A stretch of 36,433 nt of DNA from an uncultured Lentisphaeria bacterium (GCA_934661755.1 CAKUJM010000028.1:1-36433), one strand, 5' to 3'; numbered from the stretch's first letter, positions 1 to 6,988 are shown. Notes: generated by a model not told the origin, from the letters alone. Numbers and translations: made by a program.

Positions 1-118
1 TGCCCGGCTTCGTTCCGCCGGCTTCGCCGGACGCCGCGCAGGCGCGGCTCGAAGAACTGTCTGTTGCTGCCCGGCTTCGTTCCGCCGGCTTCGCCGGACG
101 CCGCGCAGGCGCGGCTCG
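1..118. repeat. two copies of a GC-rich palindromic repeat
   Basis: Two essentially identical 51-bp units lie at 1-51 and 68-118, separated by 16 nt. Each contains two small inverted repeats: CCGGC-TTC-GCCGG, and a second arm pair around GCCGCGC/GCGCGGC. Related units recur at 8158-8320, again directly next to a tRNA-Ala hairpin. No coding potential is convincing here. They look like dispersed extragenic palindromes; function unknown. Confidence 0.75.
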
Positions 119-133
119 GAACTACGCCGGGGC

Positions 134-187
134 ATATTTAACATGAAAGGCGAAACGCATCTGCGTTTCGCCTTTCATGTTAAATAT
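134..187 (-). other. long hairpin directly 3' of tRNA-Ala
   Basis: Positions 134-159 and 162-187 form a perfect 26-bp inverted repeat with only two bases between the arms. In the minus-strand transcript it begins at the final A of the tRNA CCA end. The second copy (8335-8388) has a compensating pair change (A-T to C-G) in the stem, so pairing is conserved. There is no U-tract, so it is not a textbook terminator. It may be a 3' processing or termination structure. Confidence 0.7.
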
Positions 188-263
188 GGTGGAGTATGTC
201 GGAATTGAACCGACGACCTTCTGCATGCCATGCAGACGCTCTAGCCAACTGAGCTAATACCCC
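187..263 (-). tRNA. tRNA-Ala (anticodon GGC), copy 1
   Basis: Reading the minus strand, the acceptor stem GGGGTAT pairs with ATACTCC (one G-T wobble). The D arm has GCTC/GAGC, the anticodon stem TCTGC/GCAGA closes a loop ATGGCAT with anticodon GGC, and the T arm has GTCGG-TTCGATT-CCGAC. CCA is encoded. The anticodon arm resembles E. coli tRNA-Ala(GGC). An identical tRNA lies at 8388-8464. GGC reads GCC and GCU alanine codons. Confidence 0.95.
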
Positions 264-325
264 ATTTTTTTCTGTAACGCGCATAAGTTATACCATTTTT
301 CGGCAATTACAAATTGGCGCATGCG
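264..325 (-). promoter_or_regulatory. probable promoter of tRNA-Ala copy 1
   Basis: The 60 bases upstream of the tRNA on the minus strand are almost identical in both tRNA copies, then diverge. They contain a -10-like TATAAC (287-292 on the plus strand) about 25 bases upstream of the mature 5' end. No strong -35 is visible. Conservation between copies is the main support. Confidence 0.5.
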
Positions 326-427
326 GAAAAAAGCGAAAAAAAACGGCCAAATCCCGAGGCTGTCGCCTGGCATCGCGCCAGCCGCCATCATGCAGGAGTT
401 GCTGATGTACAGGGCCGCCCCAGTTTT

Positions 428-892
428 TCAGGGATCAAGAGTTGCGCGCTGCAGTGTCGTCGCGGTATTTCCCAGTGTCGAAAAGATCAATTCCGCGGGG
501 CTTTGGTCCGGCACAAAGGCAGGAAACTGGTGATCGCGGCCATCGGTTGTGACTGCTTTTTCCTCTCCGCGCTTCAAATTCATCACCCGGATGTCTGCCA
601 ATGGCTGAATTCCGGCATCCACCCAGGCAAGATATTCGCCGTCCCGGGAAAATACCGGAGAGTGGGCGCCTCCGGATGCGGCGCCTCTCCATCCTGACTG
701 CGAAGCGATGCGCCTGACTGCCTTTCCCCCTGCAATCTCGTAGAGTTCCAATGCCGGTGTACCGTCCGCGTCAGCGACAGCACGGACCGCAGTTTTGCCA
801 TCCGGCGAAATCGCCAGCGTGTCGGGAAGCAACTGCGGGAATTCTGTGCGAGTGCGTTTGGCCACGTCATATGCAAACATGGCGCGTTCTTC
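428..892 (-). pseudogene. C-terminal fragment of a TolB/WD40-like beta-propeller protein
   Basis: About 150 codons read as repeated propeller blades: ISPDGKTAVRA and FSRDGEYLAWVDAG are typical of TolB/PD40 repeats, which fold into beta-propellers in periplasmic or secreted proteins. The open frame upstream of the first ATG (880) runs only a few codons before a TAG near 892, where the sequence turns into repeat-rich DNA. The N-terminal part has therefore been lost. The intact end lies next to tRNA-Ala copy 1. Full-length relatives are usually several hundred residues, so the piece is unlikely to work alone. It could instead be a very short expressed ORF, but no ribosome binding site is evident. 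Confidence 0.55.
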
Positions 893-1116
893 AAACTACG
901 CACCACGGCACGTCATGCCCGGCGCCAACCCCTCCGGCGCGTTCTGCCGCGCCACCTCCCCTGGCAGGGGAGGCTTTTCCTGTCGGAGAACGTGAGCGCG
1001 GTCGTTTTACGGCCATGCACGGCGGCACGTCAAACCCGGTGCCAATCCCTCCGGCCCCATTGCCTCCCCTGGGGTAGCAAGGGCGTCTCGCCCTTGGACA
1101 ATTGGCAAGGGCGCGT
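893..1116. repeat. non-coding, repeat-rich stretch with one REP-like palindrome
   Basis: No gene is supported here. Two diverged copies of a CACGGCACGTCA...CCCTCCGGC motif and a CTCCCCTGGCAGGGGAG palindrome occur. A single REP-type palindrome lies at 1074-1096: GTAGCAAGGGCG followed by an almost exact mirror CGCCCTTG. The same palindrome makes up the arrays that flank the RAYT gene at 35422-35701 and 36321-36433. It abuts the broken transposase remnant. Confidence 0.6.
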
Positions 1117-1491
1117 GCCGCCGGAAGCGGGACTGCTCCTTGCATTTCAGGAACGCCATGCCGAATATCTCGTGACTGCAGTCGGGGAACAACGCGGCAA
1201 GCCGGCTGCGCATGGAGGCGGTCAGCCTCAGGATGAAGGCTGTCGCCCGTATTCGAGGATCTCGTCGCCCCCGCCATCGCCCAAGGGACGGAGACGGAGA
1301 GGCGTGGCGCGCTTGCCCGGGCACAGGCCGCTCTCCGTGAACGCGCCAAGGCATCGTCCCGACTTCTTCCGCTTGCGTTCCTTGTCGTAGACGCTGAGAC
1401 GCTCGTACAGGTACCAGTGATTTCCAATGCGCTTGATCTCCGTCCCGGCGGGACGGGAGAACTGCTCTATCCAGATTGGCTTCGTGCTCAT
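1117..1491 (-). pseudogene. transposase remnant, frameshifted and truncated
   Basis: The N-terminus (start 1491, MSTKPIWIEQFSRPAGTEIK, then HWYLYERLSVYD and KKSGRCLGAFTESG) resembles the leader region of IS4/IS1634-type transposases. At ILEYG, near 1246, the frame breaks. The expected continuation (ATAFILRLTASMRSRLAALF, then EIFGMAFLKCKEQSRFR) is found in the neighbouring frame. A single missing base in a GGGC run would explain it. Homology stops near 1117, where REP-like sequence begins, so the DDE catalytic core is gone. The family assignment rests on recognition of the N-terminal pattern only. Confidence 0.65.
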
Positions 1492-1531
1492 CTTGAGGTC
1501 TCCCTAACCAGGTTGCCATAAAAAATAGCAC

Positions 1532-1573
1532 GACAAAAAAGAGGATCGCAAGCCATGCAACCCTCTTTTTGTC
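1532..1573. terminator. inverted repeat, possible bidirectional terminator
   Basis: The arm 1532-1544 (GACAAAAAAGAGG) pairs with 1561-1573 (CCCTCTTTTTGTC), with one extra A, around a 16-nt loop. It lies upstream of the transposase remnant and of the SUMF1 gene. The run of T on one side fits a terminator. It could also be an old element end. Confidence 0.4.
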
Positions 1574-1830
1574 AAGAAACTGTGATTTTTACTCCCTGTC
1601 GTTTGGGACACCCTAAAATGAGTGGTTCAGTCTAAAAGGCTGCAACTTTGAACATAATCCAGTCGCCTTTCGCGTCTATTCCCAGATGGTTCGGGATTTC
1701 TTCGTGCTTGTTCGCGAAAGGTCGTCATATCACGCACAATAACAATATTTTCAGTGAAATTGCGTTTTTATGGATGATGCGTGCTGAATCCAAAACAAAA
1801 ACTGCAATTCAACTGATGGAGGACAATACC

Positions 1831-2820
1831 ATGAAGAAACAGACCATCATGATAATCGCAATGGTCGCCCTCGTGATTGGGCCACTGATGGCCCAGCAGC
1901 GGCAAGTCAATCCAGACGCGAAACTTCACAAGTACAGCACGGTTGTCGAAAAGGAACGCCCAGAACTGGACGAGGAGACGAAGCGACTCATCTCCGAGTA
2001 CCGCCGCAATCCCACGGAGGCAAACCGTGATGCTCTGCGCCGGCAGGTAGAGAAACGCTATGACGCCGTCGTCGCGCGGAAGAAGGCGAAGCTGGAGGAA
2101 TTGAAGCGCACTGCCAGGGACAAATCAAAGGTGGACGAGATGCAGGTGATTGTTGACGAAATGCTGCGCGACCGCGAAAGCAGGATTGAGCAGTCGATGG
2201 CAAGATTCGCCGATCCGCGGTTGAGGCCTGGTGCACGCGATGCCAGGGACGGCTTCCTGCCCGTCATCGGAGCCGCGCAGAATCTATCCATTGCCTACAC
2301 CCCTGTAACCAACGAGGAGTATGCCGCCTTCGTCAAGTCTTCGGGCAGGAAGCCGCCAATGGACTGGAAGAATGGGACATACCCTGCGGGAAAGGCGAAA
2401 CACCCAGTGGTGAACGTCTCCTACGAAGATGCTGTGGCCTACTGCAAATGGCTGACGTCAAAGGGCGGCACGGCGACCTACCGTCTCCCGACCGCACAGG
2501 AATGGGAGATTGCCGCAGGGCACATGCCAAAGGATGCCGATTTCAACTGCGGTGAAAACAGCGGAACGACACCCGTTACCCAATATGCGAAAACACTTGC
2601 CGCTTGCGGTGCGGTGGATATGTGGGGCAATGTCTGGGAATGGACCAGCAGCGTGATGATCGCGCAAGTTGGCACTGAGAAGGGAAAGAAGGTCTATGCC
2701 GTAAAGGGCGGGGCCTGGGACTCGAGGCGCACAAGCTGCCGTACCGAGGACCGCGAGGAAGGCAGGATTGCCGGAAGCGTGTACGCCAATGTCGGCTTCC
2801 GCGTGGCAAGGGTGAAATAG
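1831..2820 (+). CDS. secreted SUMF1/FGE-fold protein
   Basis: 329 aa. The start at 1831 is chosen because GGAGG lies 9 nt upstream and the first 21 residues form a signal peptide (MKKQTIMIIAMVALVIGPLMA). Residues about 25-135 are charged and helical, probably coiled coil. The rest is a formylglycine-generating-enzyme-like (SUMF1, C-type-lectin-like) domain: VTNEEYAAF, HPVVNVSYEDAVAYCKWL, YRLPTAQEWEIAA, DMWGNVWEW and C-terminal KGGAWDSRRTSC...GFRVAR. In true aerobic FGE two cysteines near this C-terminal GGS motif bind copper. Here the first is Ser298 and only Cys303 remains, so sulfatase activation is doubtful and a binding role is more likely. It sits just upstream of the octapeptide-repeat genes in the same orientation. 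Confidence 0.85.
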   Translation: MKKQTIMIIAMVALVIGPLMAQQRQVNPDAKLHKYSTVVEKERPELDEETKRLISEYRRNPTEANRDALRRQVEKRYDAVVARKKAKLEELKRTARDKSKVDEMQVIVDEMLRDRESRIEQSMARFADPRLRPGARDARDGFLPVIGAAQNLSIAYTPVTNEEYAAFVKSSGRKPPMDWKNGTYPAGKAKHPVVNVSYEDAVAYCKWLTSKGGTATYRLPTAQEWEIAAGHMPKDADFNCGENSGTTPVTQYAKTLAACGAVDMWGNVWEWTSSVMIAQVGTEKGKKVYAVKGGAWDSRRTSCRTEDREEGRIAGSVYANVGFRVARVK

Positions 2821-2880
2821 GAGGAGGGGCCAGGTTTTTGCTTGAAGACAACGATGAAGAATCAGTGTGCCGCCATTTCA

Positions 2881-3520
2881 TGGATATGGAACGGACATAG
2901 ACAAAACCCCAAAAAAAGACAGGAGAAGAAATCATGAAGAAGATTACAAAGATTGCGATGTTGGCGTTGGCATTTGCGGGATTTTCAGTTCTCAATGCTC
3001 AGCCGGTCCAGACTGGGGCTGCCAAGCAAAACGACCAGCAGATGGAACTCAAGGAAGGTCTGAAAGAAGGCCGGAAGAATGGTCTTGCGCTGGGGCAGAA
3101 GAACGGACTCGCGCAGGGTGGCAAGAACGGTCTCGCACAGGGCCAGAAGAACGGTCTCGCACAGGGGCAGAAGAACGGACTCGCGCAGGGTGGCAAGAAC
3201 GGTCTTGCGCTGGGGCAGAAGAACGGTCTCGCACAGGGGCAGAAGAACGGACTCGCGCAGGGTGGCAAGAATGGTCTTGCACGGGGCGAGAAGAACGGCC
3301 TCGCGCAGGGGCAGAAGAACGGCCTCGCGCTGGGTGGCAAGAATGGTCTCGCGCAGGGGCAGAAGAACGGCCTCGCGCAGGGTGGCAAGAATGGTCTTGC
3401 ACGGGGCCAGAAGAACGGCCTCGCGCAGGGAATGAAAAACGGCTTGAAGGAAGGTCTGAAGAATGGTGAAAAGAAATAGTACCGCAATGCCGTCCCGGAG
3501 TTGCCAATGACGCTCCGGGA
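2881..3520 (+). repeat. tandem duplication, unit A (leader, gene, hairpin)
   Basis: A complete expression unit (leader with ribosome binding site, coding sequence, 3' hairpin) is repeated head to tail at 3521-3920. Outside the internal 24-bp repeats the two units are almost base-for-base identical. Unit A is exactly 240 bp longer, which equals ten 24-bp units. Confidence 0.9.
2934..3479 (+). CDS. secreted octapeptide-repeat protein, long copy
   Basis: 181 aa. AGGAGAAG precedes the ATG by 6 nt. A signal peptide (MKKITKIAMLALAFAGFSVLNA) is followed by a 24-residue polar linker. Then come 15 direct copies of an octapeptide with consensus xKNGLAxG (x = Q, G, R, E, M, L), spanning DNA 3072-3431, and the variant MKNGLKEG with a lysine-rich end. 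The invariant Asn-Gly and Gly spacing gives a strictly periodic, basic, low-complexity chain without cysteine, aromatic residues or any catalytic motif. I recognise no family. The repeats could form a solenoid or a disordered surface coat. The 24-bp DNA repeats are nearly identical, so copy number can change by slippage. Most other frames across the array are also open, an effect of the repeat. Confidence 0.8.
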   Translation: MKKITKIAMLALAFAGFSVLNAQPVQTGAAKQNDQQMELKEGLKEGRKNGLALGQKNGLAQGGKNGLAQGQKNGLAQGQKNGLAQGGKNGLALGQKNGLAQGQKNGLAQGGKNGLARGEKNGLAQGQKNGLALGGKNGLAQGQKNGLAQGGKNGLARGQKNGLAQGMKNGLKEGLKNGEKK

Positions 3521-3523
3521 TGG
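3490..3523 (+). terminator. hairpin after long octapeptide-repeat gene
   Basis: The arm 3490-3500 (CCGTCCCGGAG) pairs with 3513-3523 around a 12-nt loop, with one mismatch, 11 nt after the stop codon. No T-run follows because the next duplicated unit begins here. The second copy of this hairpin does have a T-run. Confidence 0.5.
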
Positions 3524-3920
3524 ATATGGAACGGACATAGACAAAACCCCAAAAAAAGACAGGAGAAGAAATCATGAAGAAGATTACAAAGATTGCGATG
3601 TTGGCGTTGGCATTTGCGGGATTTTCAGTTCTCAATGCTCAGCCGGTCCAGACTGGGGCTGCCAAGCAAAACGACCAGCAGATGGAACTCAAGGAAGGTC
3701 TGAAAGAAGGCCAGAAGAATGGTCTTGCACAGGGCCAGAAGAACGGCCTCGCGCAGGGTGGCAAGAATGGTCTTGCACAGGGCCAGAAGAACGGCCTCGC
3801 GCAGGGGCAGAAGAACGGCCTCGCGCAGGGAATGAAAAACGGCTTGAAGGAAGGTCTGAAGAATGGTGAAAAGAAATAGTACCGCAATGCCGTCCCGGAG
3901 TTGCCAATGACGCTCCGGGA
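3521..3920 (+). repeat. tandem duplication, unit B (leader, gene, hairpin)
   Basis: This is the second head-to-tail copy of the unit at 2881-3520. Leader, signal-peptide coding region, linker and 3' hairpin are retained. The internal 24-bp array has five KNGLA units instead of fifteen. Confidence 0.9.
3574..3879 (+). CDS. secreted octapeptide-repeat protein, short copy
   Basis: 101 aa. The signal peptide and linker are identical to the upstream paralogue, followed by five copies of the octapeptide (DNA 3712-3831), then MKNGLKEG and LKNGEKK. The same AGGAGAAG ribosome binding site is present. It differs from its neighbour by exactly ten octapeptide units, so the pair arose by duplication followed by repeat gain or loss. 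Retention of leader, frame and terminator in both copies argues that both are expressed. The 24-bp period matches protein repeats rather than a DNA-level element. Function unknown; export through Sec is inferred from the signal peptide. Confidence 0.8.
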   Translation: MKKITKIAMLALAFAGFSVLNAQPVQTGAAKQNDQQMELKEGLKEGQKNGLAQGQKNGLAQGGKNGLAQGQKNGLAQGQKNGLAQGMKNGLKEGLKNGEKK

Positions 3921-3930
3921 CGGCATTTTT
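3890..3930 (+). terminator. Rho-independent terminator
   Basis: CCGTCCCGGAG (3890-3900) pairs perfectly with CTCCGGGACGG (3913-3923) and is followed by CATTTTTG. It terminates the short octapeptide-repeat gene and ends 19 nt before the next start codon. Confidence 0.8.
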
Positions 3931-3948
3931 GAATGCAGGAAGATTTTG

Positions 3949-4803
3949 ATGAGAATCCCATTCATTCTACATATTTTGCTTTTGGGCATTTGTGCAGTTG
4001 CACAGGTTGCCGCCCCCCAGGGCATCCAGACATTTAAGTTCGGCGACTGCAAAGTCGTATGCATACAGGATGCGTTAATGCGGCTTCCCGCCAGGCTGTT
4101 CAGCGACACGGCGTCGACCGGGCATCGCCTCTCCGGGGGCTTCCACGAATCGTCAGTGAACGTATTCCTTGTACAGAAAGACGGGAACGTCTTTCTCGTA
4201 GATGCCGGACACGACCAGATGCGCGGCTCTCTGCGTGGAAAACTCAAGCAGGCGGGGATATCCCCTGAAGCTGTCTCCGGTGTACTCATCACCCACCTGC
4301 ACCCCGACCATGTGGGTGGTCTGCTGTGGGACGGGAAGCCGCTTTTCCCATCCGCAATCCTATACATTGCGAAAGAGGAGTACGAGACCTGGAGGAAGGA
4401 CGCCTCCAGGAATTCCCTGGCAAAGTATTTGACGCCTTACGAAGGCAGAATCCGGCTCTTTGAATATGGGACGGCCTTGCCAAACGGAGTCGTGCCTGAA
4501 AAGCGCGGCGGGCATACTCCCGGACACACGATATTCAGGATGTCCCATGACGGCAGGGACGAGCTGGTTTTCGTTGGGGATATCGCACATGCCGTTGACC
4601 TGCAGTTCCCCCATCCGACCTTCTGCGCAAAATACGATGCATCGCCTGCGGAGGCGGTTGCTTCCCGGATTCAGACCCTTAAGATGAAGGGGATTTTATT
4701 CGGGGCGCATTTCCCGTTTCCAGGCATTGCCCGTGGCGGACAGGTGGCAAAGGGCGCACCAAACTGGGCGTTCGTATGGAAGAAATATGACAGTGCCCAA
4801 TAA
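3949..4803 (+). CDS. exported metallo-beta-lactamase-fold hydrolase
   Basis: 284 aa. The start at 3949 follows AGGAAG and gives a signal peptide (MRIPFILHILLLGICAVAQVAA); the open frame extends further upstream only into the terminator. The zinc-binding motif THLHPDHVGG is at about residues 111-120. Further ligands are a downstream His (GGHTPGHT), an Asp in VFVGDIAH, and a late His in FGAHFPFPG. This set is typical of the MBL superfamily branch that includes lactonases and periplasmic MBL-fold hydrolases. The substrate cannot be told from sequence. It ends in its own terminator, so it is probably monocistronic. Confidence 0.85.
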   Translation: MRIPFILHILLLGICAVAQVAAPQGIQTFKFGDCKVVCIQDALMRLPARLFSDTASTGHRLSGGFHESSVNVFLVQKDGNVFLVDAGHDQMRGSLRGKLKQAGISPEAVSGVLITHLHPDHVGGLLWDGKPLFPSAILYIAKEEYETWRKDASRNSLAKYLTPYEGRIRLFEYGTALPNGVVPEKRGGHTPGHTIFRMSHDGRDELVFVGDIAHAVDLQFPHPTFCAKYDASPAEAVASRIQTLKMKGILFGAHFPFPGIARGGQVAKGAPNWAFVWKKYDSAQ

Positions 4804-4825
4804 CGGCGCATCTTGAACATTACAG

Positions 4826-4858
4826 CCCCCGGAGTCCCAATGGATTCCGGGGGATTTT
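4826..4858 (+). terminator. Rho-independent terminator of the MBL gene
   Basis: CCCCCGGAGT (4826-4835) pairs with ATTCCGGGGG (4844-4853), with one mismatch, around an 8-nt loop. ATTTTG follows. It lies 23 nt after the MBL stop codon. Confidence 0.75.
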
Positions 4859-5160
4859 GCCATTGCGCCCTCTCTGTCTCGCCGGCCTTAAGCCGCTCTT
4901 CGTGGCACTTGAGCCAGCCAGCCTTCCCGAACATCTGGCAGTATTTGCCGAAGTGGCGGGCCTGGTTCATCACGGCGTAGTGACGGGGATTCCACCATGC
5001 GAACTCCACCTGCGCCATCCTGTAGCCATTGCGCTTGAAGCGGTCGTTGGTGGCCCTGAAGATCGCGTCCGCACCATCGCTCTCATGCCACTCCACGTCG
5101 TGGATGAAGGCCACGGCGCGGAAGAGGGCGACACATGGAGAAACTTCCGCCAGTCCCATC
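4859..5160 (-). pseudogene. fragment of an unrecognised gene
   Basis: The minus frame reads VALFRAVAFIHDVEWHESDG, then DAIFRATNDRFKRNGYRM and WWNPRHYAVMNQARHFGKYC. The composition looks genuinely coding, with an HD pair followed by an Asp-rich helix that faintly recalls DUF1353-type phage proteins. No stop falls at a natural end: the frame simply runs into the terminator of the MBL gene at 4858. Its beginning merges out of frame with the heptosyltransferase remnant. I treat it as decayed. The family is not established. Confidence 0.4.
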
Positions 5161-5679
5161 GCCATACAGTCCGAGGATGTGGGCCGACGTGCGGTGGAGG
5201 CCGACCTCGCGGAAGGCGAACGGTTGCCCGTCCGTGTCCCCGCCAAAGAAAAGCCCGAGATGGTAGGTGGCGTAAGGCTTCATCCCCTCCGCATCCTACA
5301 TCGTGACGAAATGGGTTTGCGGGTACTGCCCTCGGAGGATTTCCGCTATTTCCGGCTGCATCGCCGCGTGGAGCCGGCATCCGTGCTTCCTGCCGAACCT
5401 CTCGACGTAGGAGAATCAGACGATTGCGTCGCCCAGCGCCCCTTGATGAATCTGCACCAGCACGTCCCTGTCCTTCAGGTCAAACTCGTGGGTGAACACC
5501 GGCCCGGAGTGGCCGTCCACGCGGTGGATTACGATTCCGAAGCGGGTGAAGTACCGCTTGACGCTGGCGACCGTCGTCCCCGGCTCCGCATCCATGCAGT
5601 AGAGCACGACACTCGAGTCGAAGGCGCGCACACTCTCCAGCGTCTCGCACGCCGCGATGTAGAAAATCGTACCCTGCAT
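5150..5679 (-). pseudogene. degenerate autotransporter-type O-heptosyltransferase
   Basis: The minus frame from 5679 reads VFTHEFDLKDRDVLVQIHQG, then ALGDAIV-stop-FSYVERFGRKHGCRLHAAM, then stop, then KPYATYHLGLFFGGDTDGQP and VGLHRTSAHILGL. The order and motifs match the autotransporter strand-loop-strand O-heptosyltransferase family (GALGD, YVE.F..KHGC, YATY.LG.F, GL..T...ILGL). Two in-frame stops (TGA at 5416-5418, where the family has Trp, and TAG at 5296-5298) and a frame change near 5150 mark it as broken. The N-terminus is cut at about 5680, exactly where the AT-rich radical SAM cassette begins. The family call rests on remembered motifs, not on a search. Confidence 0.6.
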
Positions 5680-5758
5680 CAGTAACTTACTTATTGGCTA
5701 TGAATTGCGACTATTTTTTGGATTTTTGCACGTAACTGTTTGCAAAAAAAACTTGTAT

Positions 5759-5788
5759 TACATTAGCGTGTTGTTCCAAGTTTGGAAC
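5759..5788 (+). promoter_or_regulatory. candidate -10 box and palindromic operator of the radical SAM cassette
   Basis: TACATT (5759-5764) matches the -10 hexamer used by the lpt and kds promoters in this window. Nine bases downstream, GTTCCAA-GT-TTGGAAC (5773-5788) is a perfect 16-bp palindrome placed at the likely transcription start. That position would suit a repressor. No clear -35 is visible. Inference only. Confidence 0.35.
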
Positions 5789-5829
5789 TTCTATCAAAGT
5801 GAATCAAATTTCAAAAAGGAAGACTCAAG

Positions 5830-6081
5830 ATGAAAAAAGTCTTTGCCAAATCTGTTTACGCCATGGAACCCCAGTCACTTACCGGGACAAGTTGCTGGAA
5901 TGATGGTCATTGGAATTACCAGTGGAGTGGTCGGAACAGCAAAATGATGAACAATGAAATCCGCTTTAGAAAGGAAGCTGAAGGTTTTTATCTTGTCCAG
6001 GATACTAACGGTATTGTCTGGATGATGGACGAGGCTGAATTCCGTTCTTTCCAGGAGAATCGAAATCATGCAGTTGCTTGA
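5830..6081 (+). CDS. small Trp-rich protein, candidate RiPP precursor or precursor/recognition fusion
   Basis: 83 aa, with AAAGGAAG 6-7 nt upstream of the ATG. Residues 20-34 contain a Cys, three Trp, a His and a Tyr in a short polar Asn/Gly/Ser-rich segment (CWNDGHWNYQW). Residues 43-75 read like the strand-strand-helix pattern of a PqqD-type RiPP recognition element (RFRKEAEGFYLV, GIVWMMDEAEF). The gene overlaps the radical SAM gene by 14 nt, so the two are translationally coupled. That coupling is typical of peptide substrate or recognition protein plus maturase pairs. Base composition is clearly more AT-rich than the neighbours. I see no signal peptide. Which half, if either, is the modified core is unknown. 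It could alternatively be a standalone recognition protein whose precursor lies elsewhere. Confidence 0.65.
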   Translation: MKKVFAKSVYAMEPQSLTGTSCWNDGHWNYQWSGRNSKMMNNEIRFRKEAEGFYLVQDTNGIVWMMDEAEFRSFQENRNHAVA

Positions 6082-6988
6082 ACATCATCTTTCCGCTCCT
6101 CTCCTAGTAGTCATGGAGATTACCAGGAGATGCAATTTGCATTGCGCGTATTGTTACAATCGTTTTGGGAGCAGCCACGCTTCACCCAATGTGGATCTTT
6201 CGTTAGAAACATTGTCAGAGTTGATTGACGATATTTCCGACAATGGCGTATTCGAGGTAAACCTCAGCGGTGGTGAACCACTGCTACATCCAGGTGTTAT
6301 ACAAGTCATAAGGACTCTAAACTCGAAGAATCTTGGTTTTTCCATTGTTTCAAATGGGACAATGGTAACTCCTGAAATAGCTGAAGCCTTATCGGTTACA
6401 GGGGCTATTCCAAACGTGCAAATTAGTTTCGATAGCCATATTCCGTCAATCCATGAAAAAACAAGAGGCCTTTTCAATCAGGCATTCGAGGGATTCAAGG
6501 TACTGGTTAGCCACGCCGAAAGCAAAGAGATGGCTCCGTCAATTGGAGTCGTCGTCAATCGATTCAATTATGAAACCATTTGTGAAACAATTCGATTCTT
6601 TTCTCAGTTTACCTCACGTTTCCATGTGATGAATGTCATGGGACATCCAGAACTCGCCTTGGATGAGGTGCAGAAACAGCATTATCTTGGTGATGTTCTC
6701 CCCATGATGCATGAACCTGTCAAGGAGTCAGAAATTGGCATTTCACTATTCGATGACAGGTATCGAAAACTCGGGATTGAAAGCAGTGGTGTAGAAAGTG
6801 CTCATATAAACTGTCTTGCTGGATATACTTCATTGGTAGTTGGAACAAACCTGGACGTTTTCCCATGTGATATTTCAAGAAATGTCATTGGGAAATGGCG
6901 AAAAAAAGGTGATTTGAAGAAGATTTACTCAGTTTGTCAAAAGCTTTGGTTTGAGCAAAGTTGCCCATGGTGCAAGAAAAACTCGTAG
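6068..6988 (+). CDS. radical SAM enzyme with Cys-rich C-terminus
   Basis: 306 aa. CxxxCxxC at residues 22-29 (RCNLHCAYC) is the canonical [4Fe-4S]/SAM site, followed by LSGGEPLLHPG (the GGE motif) and VSNGTMVT. The barrel runs to about residue 220. The C-terminal part has NCLAGYTSLVVGTNLDVFPC and ends in SCPWCKKNS, so it carries cysteines for an auxiliary cluster in a twitch- or SPASM-like arrangement, though shorter than a full SPASM domain. Such enzymes usually cross-link or epimerise ribosomal peptides. The gene starts inside the small upstream ORF (14-nt overlap). Codon use is AT-rich like its partner and unlike the flanks, which suggests horizontal acquisition. No transporter, protease or second maturase is adjacent. 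Substrate and chemistry are not known. Confidence 0.9.
   Translation: MQLLEHHLSAPLLVVMEITRRCNLHCAYCYNRFGSSHASPNVDLSLETLSELIDDISDNGVFEVNLSGGEPLLHPGVIQVIRTLNSKNLGFSIVSNGTMVTPEIAEALSVTGAIPNVQISFDSHIPSIHEKTRGLFNQAFEGFKVLVSHAESKEMAPSIGVVVNRFNYETICETIRFFSQFTSRFHVMNVMGHPELALDEVQKQHYLGDVLPMMHEPVKESEIGISLFDDRYRKLGIESSGVESAHINCLAGYTSLVVGTNLDVFPCDISRNVIGKWRKKGDLKKIYSVCQKLWFEQSCPWCKKNS

Noticed and set aside
134..187. Ordinary Rho-independent terminator
   Set aside because: No T-run on the transcript side, and the stem is unusually long and starts within the CCA end.
2985..3635. Long open frames on both strands across the octapeptide array
   Set aside because: They arise because the 24-bp period keeps most frames open. 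Only the plus frame with signal peptide and ribosome binding site is supported.
4859..5160. Prophage gene
   Set aside because: The DUF1353-like resemblance is too faint and no other phage genes are present.
5416..5418. In-frame TGA in the heptosyltransferase as a recoded Sec or Trp codon
   Set aside because: A second in-frame stop (TAG) and a later frameshift are present, and the gene is truncated, so decay is simpler than recoding.
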